This document shows positions 35,054 through 46,135 of a DNA stretch of 64,000 nucleotides, in pieces. Each line of letters begins with the position of its first letter. Within the stretch, counting starts at the first letter, position 1. Below the pieces are notes generated by a model. The model had not been told where the DNA came from. It worked only from the letters and a program-made list of their open reading frames with translations, and made no database searches. The translations under genes were made by a program, and so were the position numbers. Source of the DNA: Dolomedes plantarius (taxonomy: Eukaryota > Arthropoda > Arachnida > Araneae > Dolomedidae); assembly GCA_907164885.2 (NCBI GenBank), contig OU015501.1, forward strand, positions 26,256,583-26,320,582. The letters run 5' to 3'.

Positions 35054-35860
35054 TTGATAGATGGTGTGCTTACGCCATTTTTTAAGGAAATGGCGGGAAG
35101 AAAGTTTTTAACGCAGAAAGAAATTGAAGAACTTATGAACAGATCGTGGAGTGATCATAGTGAAGAAGGATCTGATTCAGAAAGCGATGGCAGCACAGGT
35201 GATCCTAATTATAAACCAAACGAAGTTTGCGATGAAATATTTTATGATAGTAGTGATTCGGAAGATGAGGTATCATTACTTGATAATAGCGATGTTCTTG
35301 ATCTGCCTAATGGTGGGAACATGCCAAAAACTAATAGAAAGAATACAGGGAGAACAAAGCCTGCAATCAACTGGAAGAAAACTAATTTACTTCTAAATGA
35401 TGATCAAATTTTATTCCGAGGTGACGAGAATCTCGCTCCTGAAATTATGAATTTAAACTCACCTCTAAATTTTTTTACTTATCTTTTTACAGAAGATTTG
35501 ATTGAGCATATAGTTCAAGATACAAATTTATTCACTGTGCAAAAATCCCCAGAAAAGTGTGTCAATGTAAAGAATTTAGAAATTAAACAAGACATTGGTA
35601 TTTATATAATAATGTCTATTGTACATGTACCAAACACTAGGGCATATTGGTCACCTGCCATAGGCAATGATGTAATAAAAGAATGTATGCCGTTAAAACG
35701 CTTCGAAAAGGTAAGAGAATTTCTACATTTTAATGACAACAGTAAACAACCACCACATGATGACCCTCAGCATGATCTATTATATAAACTTCGACCAGTT
35801 GTAAATGCTTTACTTGAAAGATTTTATACCGCCCCTATGGAATCGCGTCTTTCTGTTTAA
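35054..35860 (+). pseudogene. piggyBac-type transposase, N-terminal part only
   Basis: A 268-residue open frame. An acidic N-terminal region (SDHSEEGSDSESD, SSDSEDEVS) precedes the piggyBac (PGBD) core: LNSPLNFFTYLFTEDLIEHI, then IGIYIIMSIVHVPNTRAYWS, then MPLKRFEKVREFLHFNDN and KLRPVVNALLERF. It stops right after LSV, exactly where the family normally continues with the DEQM-type first catalytic Asp. The protein therefore lacks all three catalytic residues and the C-terminal Cys-rich domain; full-length relatives are roughly 550-600 residues. A start at the internal MAGRKFL (35090) is equally good. No TTAA-flanked ends were found. The length of open frame kept is notable. Confidence 0.85.
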
Positions 35861-36212
35861 ACTTATTGTTTGTTATTGTTTTAATTCATGCGGGATTTAT
35901 ATTGTGTCATTAATTTACTTTTGTTGGTGATTAAATAATAAAATTAATCCGATTAAAAATTATGCTAGGTAGCATCTAAAGCAAAATAATTAATTTATAT
36001 ATTAAAATTTTTAATTTTAATAAAATAGGGAGAGAGACAGAGTTGGTTGAATAAAAGAGGGCTGCGCTTTTTGGCGTGACAAAAATACACTAATATAATC
36101 AATAGATATCTACATATAAAATCACGTTTAGAGTTGAAAAATAACGTAAGGAACTTTGTTCCTGACGGGGGTCCCCCGACCGCACAATTTTTTCCCTTTA
36201 CTTATACATATG

Positions 36213-36766
36213 ATTGAACTTTAATAGGGGCAACTAGGTATGTACAATTTATACAGATAAAATACAGCGGTGAAACTTTTATAGCCCTTCAAAGTAGTAA
36301 CCAGCATAGTTTAGCACCCGTTGCTAACGTCATGGAAGCTGCAGGACGCCGTTGGAAGCAGCTGATCTGTTGATCAATCGAATGGAGCTGTCTACAGCTT
36401 GCAGAATCTCTGGTGAAATCAACGGAGTGGTTCCTTCATCTCGGGGATGAGATCAGTCACAAAAATTTAATCTGGGGAATATGGGAGACTGTAGAGCACT
36501 TCCAAGTCCCAGAGAGCAAACACATCAGCAACAGTGTTCGCACAAGCATTTTCCTTCCATCAGTACGATGCAACAAATTATTTCGTACAATATACCGGTA
36601 ACTAAAACGTGGCTGTGTTCATCCTGTCACTGTGCAAGCGTGTGATATTTGTGGGGAGAGCTCAATCGCTCTGTAGTAAGGCAGGTATGTGACGTAAGTG
36701 TGGTATAAGCTGCTTTCATGGATTTTGCTGCGTGTGGGCTCTACAACAGTGCTCCCACTATTAAAG
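36213..36766. mobile_element. ~550-bp element with short inverted ends
   Basis: The left end TGAACTTTAATAGGGGCAAC faces GGAACTTTAATAGTGGGAGC read from the right. The second of these is also found at about 19520. A 62-codon frame inside (36413-36601) shows no known domain. It is probably a non-autonomous DNA element. The boundaries are approximate and no target duplication was established. Confidence 0.45.
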
Positions 36767-37210
36767 TTCCATCCCTCGTAGTTACTATTTTAAGATTCTT
36801 TCAGTGTGTAACGTTTATTATTGTTTCGTTTATTTTCTTTGTTCTAAGAAATCTTACCTTTGTTCACCTGTATCTATTTTAAATATTTTCATTGCCCCCT
36901 CTTCGATTCGAATTCCTGCCCCATTATTCCTACATCACTCCAATCTCTTCCATTGAAAAGGTTTCCGTTTGTGGCAAGAGGGGTTATATGTTGCATTCAT
37001 AGGTTAAGCTGCTAAATTAAGAATGATTTCTGAAATTTCTCTTCCCCAAATTAAAATTTCAAGTTTTTTATTAAAGATAGAGACTTCCAACAGAATAAAC
37101 AAACGCAAAACCTGTTTTAAGTCTGAATATTATTAAATAAATTTTGTAATCCCGAATTTCGGGGTGTTTATAACGGAATTTTTATCTTAAATTTAGATTT
37201 AGTGCTAGAC
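36745..37210. repeat. dispersed repeat, copy 2 (inverted relative of 19001-19545)
   Basis: Read on the minus strand it is co-linear with 19070-19545, sharing CAGGTTTTGCGTTTGTTTAT, TCTTAATTTAGCAGCTTAAC and GGAAACCTTTTCAATGGAAG. No coding capacity is seen. Both copies run into AACTTTAATAGTGG-type ends. Confidence 0.75.
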
Positions 37211-37214
37211 CTTT

Positions 37215-38990
37215 CAATCTACCAAAATAAAAGTTACATTCTCTTAGAATTTTGAGGCTGTTTTGCCGAGTAAAAGCAGGTGGGTCACTTATTGTGCAAG
37301 AGGGGATTTTTTAAGAAAATGTGAAAGAGTTTGTATGAATGTATAGAATTTTTGAAAGTGATATTTTAAGAAAGGTGAATTTCATATATAGCCATAAAAT
37401 CATACAAGGGCAGTTTAATAAGAATAAGCATAGAAGCTGAAATAGAGAATAACAATTTTACAGTGAAGGAATAGGTGGTACAAAAGTGGCACTACCGTAA
37501 AGAGAGTGGTTCGGAAGCCACTGTCAGGTAAAGGGTAATAAAATCAGATTTAGTGAAAACGGTAGGTTAGGAGAAAGGGTGCAGTAACAAGTGTAGAAAG
37601 GATTTTGTGGTATTGAGCTCACGCAACATTGAGAAAAATTGAAAAACATTATTGTATGGCTGAACTGTGCCCAGAAGGAGTATTGTAAAGATTTTAGCTT
37701 TGGAAATAAAGTGTTAGATGATGGGGGGAGTCAAACAACATCTTCAGGCCGTGCTGAGTACGGTTTTATGAAAGTAAAAGTGAAATGTATCTCTTTCGCT
37801 TTTCATTTAATTTTTTTATTATTTATGTATTTATTTTTATTGCGTTTTCTGTTTTTAAAACTCATTTTCTATGACCGTTATTAATGAGTGAATTTGACAT
37901 AATAATGAATAGGAATGGGGAATAATGATTGAATTTAGATTTTCTGAAAATTGTCTCCTATAAGAGGAGAACAGATAAAATTCACAATCGCTTCACTTAC
38001 AATTTAACTCTCTAGTTCATAAACTTATAAAACGACATTTGATCGAGAATCGCGATATTCAGAAATTCGTTCTTATGAATGGAGATGCAAATGCACCTCT
38101 TCGAGTTATTTTTTATTTTTGTTCTTACATACGTTTCTTTCTTTGTTATTTATTAATTATATATGTTTATTATTATTGTTTGATTTCAAATTATTATTAA
38201 TTTATTTCTTTTTGTAAATACTTAATACATTTTAAATTAGACAATTATCTGTAGTTTCTTAGCCTTAACTTTAATCGAATGTCAATTGTCATGTCAATAA
38301 GAGAGTTATAACACATAATTTTTTTTTCTCTCTCGTAATAATTTTCCCTATCATTATACTACGGTTTTCTTTTATTTTTTGTAAGAAATCGGAAATATAC
38401 AATTTTTCTCCTTCCTTTTGCTTTTATTACTCATCTCATATTTCAAAAATTTAGTTTCCACTTTTGTTTTAACTCTCAAATATCTCAAAAAACAAAAACT
38501 AAGTAAATTTTAAAATTTTGGGATGTAACTTCTAATATATCTTGTTTTGGCGGACTGCGCACCCGTCTATTGTTGTTCGTATATATATAGATTTTACATT
38601 CCCTTTTCTTTATTATAAATAATTTTTTTCTTCCCAACACAGTACATGAATGTATAAACAAAAAATTCTACGGAAATGTGTATGATAATAACGGTAATAT
38701 TATTAATAATGATAATTATGATGATGTGTTACAATATCATTAGATATTTGGTTGTTTTATACAAAGGTAAGCCATAATAGATATTCATTTATATAATTAA
38801 TCATTTTTTCCTAATTCTTTATAAATATCAGAGGAAATTTTTATATTTTACATAAGAGAATCATGTCTTAATTTAATGACTTACAGTTATTAAATATACA
38901 ATTATTTTAATTTTACCCTTTAATATGATTAAGAATTTTTTTTATGTACTGTCAATTCAACACGAATGGTAAGATAGACTTTACCCTATA
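37215..38990. other. unassigned AT-rich sequence
   Basis: No gene recognised. A sequence ending GTTCGTATATATATAGATTT near 38575 resembles the end of the 780-bp dispersed repeat, but its body does not match. Confidence 0.35.
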
Positions 38991-38999
38991 ATTCAATAT

Positions 39000-39470
39000 T
39001 GTTTACTCTGGTGTTTTCCTGGCCAACACAATTTTTCTTCGACTATTAAGTTGCTATTTACAGCTCTCATCATGAAGTCACATGAGTGATGTTGCTCTCG
39101 TAGCACAAGAACTTGAAAAATCTCCACATTGTGGCCAAGATTTAAGGCCAGCAGTGTCGTGTACAAGTTGTTCATAGATTCACCTGGCGAGCATTCGTTC
39201 GTACGTCGGAAGAGATTGAAGTCTTCGAGTCAACACCTCCTTTACCGCACATTTCAATTTTTTTCTCAAGATACTTTGCGGTGTGGCCCACGTTCTCAAT
39301 TGGCGTGCCAGCGGATCACTGGGTCTTTCCAAGAACCACCACGTCGTCGAGTTCCAGTATATTCTACTTATAGTTCTTCGTACGTCGTCACTGGTGCTGC
39401 ATGGAGTGTGATCCTGTACTCGGTGATGAGGACAAGGTGGCGCCCACTAACTGTGTGCGCACCAGAACCT
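39000..39470. other. GC-richer block, unrecognised
   Basis: Base composition is clearly higher in G+C than its surroundings, and open frames exist on both strands (39129-39488 on +, 38993-39175 on -). None shows a recognised domain. It could be an old element or an exon-like relic. I make no call. Confidence 0.25.
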
Positions 39471-39472
39471 AC

Positions 39473-39662
39473 GGGCCTGTTCACATAGGAGTCCGTTGTG
39501 TTGCATTAAGGAAAAGATGACGTTGAGACGAAAATAAACCAATCATAGGCCTCCAAACGATTAGAAATGAAATTTTTTTAACGCCTATGATTGGTTTATT
39601 TTCGTCTCAACGTCATCTTTTTCTTAACGCAACGCAACGGACTCCTATGTGAACAGACCCCC
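39473..39662. mobile_element. 190-bp near-palindromic MITE
   Basis: Two arms of about 78 bp form an almost perfect hairpin. The left starts GGGCCTGTTCACATAGGAGT and the right, inverted, starts GGGGGTCTGTTCACATAGGA. Both continue through GATGACGTTGAGACGAAAAT and AACCAATCATAGG. A ~33-bp loop separates them. GGG..TGTTCACA-type ends recall PIF/Harbinger elements, but I could not fix a 3-bp target duplication. Confidence 0.85.
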
Positions 39663-40494
39663 TCTTAATCCTTCGACACTGTTCATCTACATAACTTCAG
39701 AATTCACTTGTTAGTGCCGTAATTTCAAGAACTTTATATTTCATAGAACATTTTTTTCTTCCAGTCGAACCAACGTTTCATACATGTTTCCCAAAAATAA
39801 TTACCTGATGTTGTTTATCCCGTTAAATATATACTCAGGACATTAATTATTTTAAATCCATTTCTCTATTTTAAATCAGTTATTTTTATTTGCACTTTAT
39901 ATATTATTATGATGCTCTAATATTTTTTTTAACCCATTTCTTTTGCATACCTTCAGCTCAAGAATTAGCATTAATTATTTTTAGGTATGAAATGTTATTT
40001 ATGAGGGAAGTGTTATTTTATGAAATGTTATTTATGAGGGAAGTGTTATTTATGAGGATTATCAGTATTGAATTTACTAAGATTTTGTTTCATTATGGTT
40101 GGCATTGCATTCTTTGTCTATGCTATTGGCAATTATTTTCCAATCATTTAAACTCTGGAAAATATATTTTTTTTATTATATGTAACTCAGTATTTTGTAT
40201 TTCATTTTTTTTTCAAGCAGCTCATATATATTATGATTAGGCTAATTTTTATACTCATTTGTTTTGTGTGTCTTTCTCAAGCCCAAGAGTACCTTTTATT
40301 TACATTTTCGCTACACAATTTCATTTAGGTTGGTTGCAAGTATTCATTTATGCTACGAGTTGCTTCTAGTAAGCTTATTTTAACATTGGTTATATCAATT
40401 TTTTTTCAGCAACTCAAATTTTGTGTGTGGGCATTAATTATAATTTTATTGTACTCTTTTAATTTATTAATTTTGATTTATGCTTTATATTATA

Positions 40495-41345
40495 CACTGC
40501 TGGCCACCCAAATTGCAACACCAAGAAAGACAAGAGATATCACAACAAAATTTATTTTGTAGATAACATGTTGACCAAGTATCAAATGATTAAATTTATA
40601 GACTTCTGTGAAGTGTGGTTCCTGCCAAAATCAGTAGCCACAGTAGCCGCCATTGTTGGAGATCACCGCTGCCACACGCCTCGGCATTGATTCAAACAGA
40701 CTTTGGATGAGTTCTTGGGGTACAGCAGACCAAGCAGCTTCCACACGTTGCCAAAGTTGATCTGCTGTGGCAGCTGGGGATGGAATCTGGGTCAATCGTA
40801 GAGCAACCATGGACCACATGTTTTCTATCGGCGAAAGATCCGGAGAGAGAGGCGGCCAGGGAAGCAATTCAATCTGGCGATTGACGAAGAATCCTTGGAC
40901 AATGCGTGCCACGTGTGGTCGCGCATTATCCTGTTGAAATATGGCTGTGGGCAAGCCCTGAAGGTAAGGAAGGACAACTGGCTCCAACACCTCGGAGATG
41001 TAGCGCTGGCTGTTTAAAGTACCGGCGATGCGTACTAAAGGTATGCGAGAGTGATATCCAATACCGCCCCATACCATAATACCCGGTGCAGGACCAGTGT
41101 GGCGATGCATAACGCAGCTGTTCAGCATCCTCTCTTCACGGTGTCTCCAGACACGAATGCGACCATCGTGGTGTTGCAGTCAGAAGCGTGACTCATCAGT
41201 AAAGACAATTTCATTCCATTATGTCGTCCACATCCTTCTGTCATCGCAACATTGGCGGCGGATTCTGTGGTTCTGCGTCAAGGGTAGACAAAGCAATGGA
41301 CGTCTTGCGGAGAGACCACTCTGCTGTAAAAGGTTTTTTGTTAAT
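40495..41345 (-). mobile_element. Tc1-like element, 5'-truncated, minus strand
   Basis: The left end CACTGCTGGCCACCCAAATT follows TA (40493-40494), a typical Tc1 terminus. No matching inverted end is found to the right of 41345, so the transposase-start side is lost. The pseudogene inside keeps the C-terminal half. Confidence 0.8.
40631..41320 (-). pseudogene. Tc1-like transposase, C-terminal half
   Basis: The last 165 residues are open (40631-41128): GIMVWGGIGYHSRIPLV, then FQQDNARPHVAR with the second Asp, then SPDLSPIENMW with the Glu 35 residues on (34 between), and SMPRRVAAVISNNGGY at the end. Upstream in the same reading the first Asp block (EIVFTDES near 41190) and GLSARRPLLCLPLT (near 41290) are visible but interrupted by stop codons. 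The HTH domains are absent, so it cannot be active. Confidence 0.88.
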
Positions 41346-41654
41346 TTGTAAATATTGGTCCGCATCATTTAAAAGCATTTAGTTGTGTCCATCTTTTCTG
41401 CAGTGTTTACATGTTGGGTAATTAACCTGGGTAAATTTATTATGGATAATTAGGGTTATTGCGGATAAGGAAACTTAATACGATCATGACTAAAACTTTT
41501 AAACTAAATCTTCTACATCCAGTAAACGGCGAGATTAGAGCCGAGAACCACCCAGCATTAGGTCTTAAATTAATCAAATTCATTAAAAATCAGGCACTAA
41601 ATTAAATATAATGCTCCGCCGGATCGAAATTTGTATACATATTTTAAGTATTTT

Positions 41655-41995
41655 GGGAGGTCGAGGTAGCCTTGTGGTAGCACGCTGGCTTTCGGTGCTC
41701 AGTGTGCTCGGATCGAATCCCGACGCGCACCATTAAATACTTCCGTGTCTAGGTCGGATATGGGCATGTAAAATCCGTATAACGGAAAGTCCCTCTATGA
41801 GTTCAGAGAGGGGAGAGAGGGTACGATCCCCCCAGATGTCTCCTCTGGGATTGCTCGGTCAAAATTGAGGTGGCAACTAGCTAAGACGGACTCCGACCCT
41901 TGTGGTGGTATATAAACTGGAGCCGCACACTTCATCCCGAATCCAATTTGGACCTGGTTTGGAAATCCCAGCCAGGGAGCCTTAGAAACAAACAA
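41655..41995 (+). mobile_element. SINE (family A), copy 4, full length
   Basis: This is the best reference copy. The tRNA-like head starts GTCGAGGTAGCCTTGTGGTA with a B box in GGATCGAATCCCGACG. Next is the middle GTGTCTAGGTCGGATATGGG and the 3' body TTGCTCGGTCAAAATTGAGG, GGACTCCGACCCTTGTGG and CCCAGCCAGGGAGCCTTAG. It ends near GAAACAAACAAC without a long poly-A. RNA polymerase III promoter function is inferred from the A and B boxes. An unrelated 66-codon minus-strand frame crosses it by chance. Confidence 0.85.
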
Positions 41996-42069
41996 CAGAT
42001 ATTTTGTGTTTATTAAAAAATTAAACCAAATTTAAATTTATTATCGTCTTCATCTTATTAAGCGACCCT

Positions 42070-42395
42070 TGATCATCTCTGTCCCTTAATAAGACGAAAA
42101 CTTTAGCAGAGTTTCACTGAAAAAGTAAGGACACAGGTTTAAAAGCAAAAGTTAAGTTTATTAGCATACTAAATTAAATAATCTCATATACAACTCGAAT
42201 ACTATCGAGTTGCAAGAATAACTAGGCAGCCTAGACCAGACTCACTTGACTGCATGCTGCATTCCTTAAATACAAGTTAGAGTCAGGGTTGCCACTGATA
42301 GAAAAGAAAGTAACATAAAAGAAAATAACATTCATATGTCATGCAAAACTATGACGTCATAAGATAAGATGCGAGATAAGAATGAAAGCTTAACA
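42070..42395 (-). repeat. Ty1/copia LTR (3' LTR in element orientation)
   Basis: The LTR starts TGATCATCTCTGTCCC and ends CTTAACA on the + strand (TG...CA ends). It matches 59218-59545 at all but about a dozen positions by eye plus a 2-bp indel. A purine-rich tract on the minus strand (GGCGGGCCTAT) abuts it on the inside, fitting a polypurine tract. Confidence 0.88.
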
Positions 42396-42960
42396 ATAGG
42401 CCCGCCTCTCACATCTTACAAAAACGTGTACCAACTTTACAAGTATATTACAGTTTCACGTAAAAAAGTCTAAATCTACTTGCATTATGAACGAAATTGG
42501 AAAACATGAAACTTAAAAATATATACATTCCTTGTACTTGATCATGGCAAAGTTACATAATGATTTAATAATGTACCAAAAATACACAAATTTCGGGTTA
42601 AACAAAGCCCTTTAGAGAAATGACATTAAATTTGTTTCAGTACAAAAAATACTTGATATTCTCAGAAATTTGATTTCTTTTAAACGAAAAACAGTGACAG
42701 CCATATATATACACTTACAGGCATAACATTTCACCGTTTGTAACAAATTCTATACATATTTATAATACATTTACAAGTTAATAATAAATTCTTTACATAT
42801 TATACTGCACTGTTCATTTACCATCTGACAGTTCTTAAAAAATTATGCTTGTTATATATATGTTGCAACATATATAACCTCCCAAAAACCATATACAGTA
42901 CATAGTAATAACAATATAACAAGTAAAAATTTAGTTTAAAAACTTGTATCCGGTGTTATA

Positions 42961-43527
42961 TTAGGTAAAGACTTTATCCACAAAGCTTTTCAGTCCAACC
43001 TTGGGTAATACTTTCGTAAATATATCAGCAAAATTGCTTTTGCTGTTGACATATTTTAGTTTAAATAATTTGTCATAAATTAAGTTTCTCAAAATGAGAT
43101 ATTTTACATGAATATGTTTAGTGCGGGAATTTTCGATTGGGGAATTAGAAAAGTCTATAGCTGCCATGTTGTCACAATATAAAACCTTTTCATATGGTTT
43201 ACCTCCAATAATATCTGTTTTAATGCACTCATCTAATATTCTAATTACCCACACAAATTCTTTTGCCGCTTCAGTAACTGAAACGTATTCCGATTCCATT
43301 GTAGACAATGAAATACATTTTTGCTTAAAAGTTTTCCACAAAATTGGGGCTTTATCAATAAATAAAATCATTCCCCACATGGAAATCCTATCGTCACGAT
43401 TAGTTGCAAAGTCAGCATCGCTATAGCAGATTAAACTGAGGTTTTCAACTTGTGACAAATATAATTTGAGATCTCTGGTGTGACTGACATATCCCAGGAG
43501 TTTCAGCAAGATATTCCAATGGTACAT
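42961..43527 (-). pseudogene. copia RNase H domain
   Basis: A 188-residue frame with the copia RNase H pattern. CYSDADFATNRDDRIS contains the first acidic pair and LSTMESEYVSVTEAAKE the catalytic Glu. KHIHVKYLILRNLI and NFADIFTKVLP are the conserved C-terminal motifs, and the frame ends in a normal stop. It is the best-preserved part of the copia element, separated from the RT by a frameshift/stop near 43530-43546. Confidence 0.9.
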
Positions 43528-43545
43528 ACCTGGATTAGATTGGAA

Positions 43546-44454
43546 TTACGATAATATATTTACTGTATAGCTTATATCTGGTCTAGTACGGCTGGCTGAA
43601 GATGCTATGCAACCAAGAAGATTACGATAAGGCAAATTTGTCATTTCAGAAATTTCATGTTCAGTAATGGGTACTTGCATTTTAGATAAAGTTGTGCCTT
43701 TATCTATAGGTAAAGATGTTATGGGATAATGGTATTTTTCATAAGATTTGCACACCTTCTCGATGTAACTTGTTTAGTGAATGTACAGCTTGCCTTCATG
43801 TTCTTCAAATTCAACACCTAACAACTTCATGGTTTTCCCTAACACTTTTAATTTGAATTTAAGTTTGAGTTTTTCAATTACATGATTAATGCAGTCTATA
43901 GTTCTTCCAAACAGTATAATGTCGTCAAAATACAATAACAAGACGACGTTGTTCTCATAAGTGTAGACAGTTAACCCAATCTAATGTACAAAAATTAAGG
44001 CATTCAAGAGTACTTTGAATTGTAAAATACCATTCACGACCACTTTGGTGTAGGCCATAAATAGCCCGTTTTAAAAGGCAAACGTGGTCCGGTTTATCAG
44101 GATTAGTAAAACCTTGTGGTTGCCGCATGTAGATAATGTCATCTAAGGAAACATATAAATATGCACACTGTATATCTATATGATAATGAAGCCAATTGTG
44201 TAACGATACTAATAACGAAAAGAATAGTCTTATAATTGCGAAGTTAACGACGGGACTGAAACCTTCATTATAGCTTCCCCATGCCGTTGATTGAAACCTT
44301 GGGCAACTAAACGAGCTTTAAATTTTACAACCTTGTTTTCAGCATCGTTTTTTACAGTAAACATCCACCTGTTTCCTAATATTTTTGCGTTAGCAGGTTT
44401 CGTGACTAATTCCCAAACATTTCGTTCTTCCATTGCCTTTATCTCTTCTTTCAT
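43546..44454 (-). pseudogene. copia reverse transcriptase, broken
   Basis: The start of the domain is open at 44230-44454 (NVWELVTKPANAKILGNRWM, FKARLVAQGFNQR). The active-site block YFDDI (usually YVDDI) can be read near 43915 in another frame. The end (NLPYRNLLGCIASSASRTRPDI) lies at 43546-43755. Stops and frameshifts separate these pieces, so the polymerase is not functional. Confidence 0.88.
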
Positions 44455-44753
44455 GGCATTGAGCCAATTGTTTGCTTCATGTGCTTTAAGTGCGGCATTA
44501 AAATTGGATGGTATTTTTATATCGGATAGTCAGCTATCCGTTAAATTCGACTCTTCTTTTGGTTGAACAACGCCTGAATAAGTGTTTTTGCCACTATAGT
44601 TCAAGTTCGTTTTATCGTACTTTAGACCGTGGGATTTACAATAGGCCTCGACTTCTTTGTAGCAATTCAGTTTCATGTCGGTTCCTTCAATCTTGTAAAA
44701 TATATCTGTTCTACTTCTATTTCTTCGAGGAATGGCTGACCTTACCCATATAA

Positions 44754-44903
44754 GTCTTGTTTGGATTCTGCTAAAGTCTGAGAGGGTGGTGTCTCTACCT
44801 CGCTTTTAATTTTAATGTCAGTAGGGAGGTCTTGTTTGGATTCTGCTAAAGTCTAAGAGGGTGGTGTCTCTACCTCGCTTTTCATTTTAATGTCAGTAGG
44901 GGT
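44754..44903. repeat. 75-bp tandem duplication in the copia integrase/RT linker
   Basis: Two near-identical 75-bp copies start at GTCTTGTTTGGATTCTGC (44754 and 44829). They lie just beyond the integrase C-terminus, where copia polyproteins tolerate length change. The two copies differ at only a few positions. Confidence 0.9.
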
Positions 44904-45740
44904 ACAAGAGGGACTTTTTATCTTTTGCTTACATTGTTTCGAAGTTTCCGCTACACAGAAACCATCTTCCGATTCAATATCTGTTTCTGATGTAGCCAGA
45001 TATTTAAGTTTACAATGGTCCAGTACGTCTCCACTGCTTTTCCCCTTTTCTTCTATCCTAACATTAATGGTCTCGATGACCTTTCTCTCTGAGGGCAACC
45101 ATATACGGTAACCTCTGGTTCCCATCGCGTACCCCACTAATGTGCCTTTCTTTGACTGCATCCCAAATTTATTTCTAAGTTGTTTTGGGGTTCCCACGAA
45201 CGCTGTAGCTCCAAATTCTCTTAGATGTTTAATTGATGGTTTACGACCACCGTATAATTCAAATGGGGTTCCTTTATTACCTTGATGACATACCCTGTTC
45301 CATACGTAATTAAAGCAGAAAAGGGCGTCAGCACAAAACCCATTACTAAGATCGCTATCTTTAAGAATTGTTCTTATTGCGTTCATGGTGGTATAATTAT
45401 AACGTTCGCTTACTCCATTCTGTTCTGGGGTGTAAAAATTTGTTCTCTCTGCCTGAATGCATTGGTTATCTAAATATTTCTCAAATCTTTCATTAATGAA
45501 TTCGAGCCCATTATCGGTTCGTATATTTAAAATTTTCGAATTTAAAACCTGCTCTGCCCGTTTCTGAAATTTCGTAAAGCATTCGAATACATCTGACTTT
45601 CGTTTGAGGGGATACACCGTCACCTTCCTACTGTAATCGTCGATGATTGTCAGGAAATACCTGAATCCTTCTCTCGTTTGTGTAGGGAGGGGACCACAGA
45701 CATCCATGTGAAGTAATTGAAGTGGTTTATCAGATCTCAC
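44853..45740 (-). pseudogene. copia integrase catalytic core and C-terminal region
   Basis: A 295-residue open frame. It shows the DDE integrase core: LLHMDVCGPLPTQTREGFRY (first Asp), IRTDNGLEFIN (second Asp) and TPEQNGVSERYNYTTM (Glu). The copia-type GKKP-like motif follows (FELYGGRKPSIKHLREFG, with KKGTLVGYAMGTRGYRIW after it). All three catalytic acids are present. The zinc-binding and pre-integrase part continues upstream in a different frame (45741-46133), so the polyprotein is broken here. Confidence 0.9.
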
Positions 45741-46133
45741 TTTATTAATAGAATTGTAAGATACTCTGCGTCATTTTGCTAATTTACAGGACTCGCAGTT
45801 TAATTCTGCATTTTTAATATTTGGTAGACCTTTAACAGAATTATGTTAACTTGTGTTAAGAATGTTTTTACTATTAACGTGACAAAACCTACGGTGCCAT
45901 AATTATAAATCATTTGTGATAAACGTTACCAAACTTTCAACTTCGGGTGAAATAGTCTTTTTATGATATTTGGGGTAAACGTAACATAACCCTACCTTTC
46001 TACGTGCAAAGAAACTTTTTCTTCCATCTTTTGCGTGTACTATAATTTTGCCCGCTTTTACGATAAATGATCCTTCCTCTTTTTCAATGAGTGAACCGGA
46101 TAACAAATTTCGCCTCAGCCGTGGGGAATACAT
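45741..46133 (-). pseudogene. copia gag-pre-integrase region, cut by the BEL/Pao insertion
   Basis: The frame 45903-46133 includes YSPRLRRNLLSGSLIEKEEG, the typical segment after the copia protease. The insertion point of the BEL/Pao element is just at its start (46131-46135 is the duplicated CATGA). The part toward the integrase passes through a stop and frameshift. Confidence 0.82.
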
Positions 46134-46135
46134 GA
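46131..46135. other. target-site duplication of the BEL/Pao element (left)
   Basis: CATGA directly precedes the left LTR and is repeated at 57430-57434 directly after the right LTR. Removing the element and one copy rejoins the copia reading across protease and pre-integrase. Confidence 0.92.
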
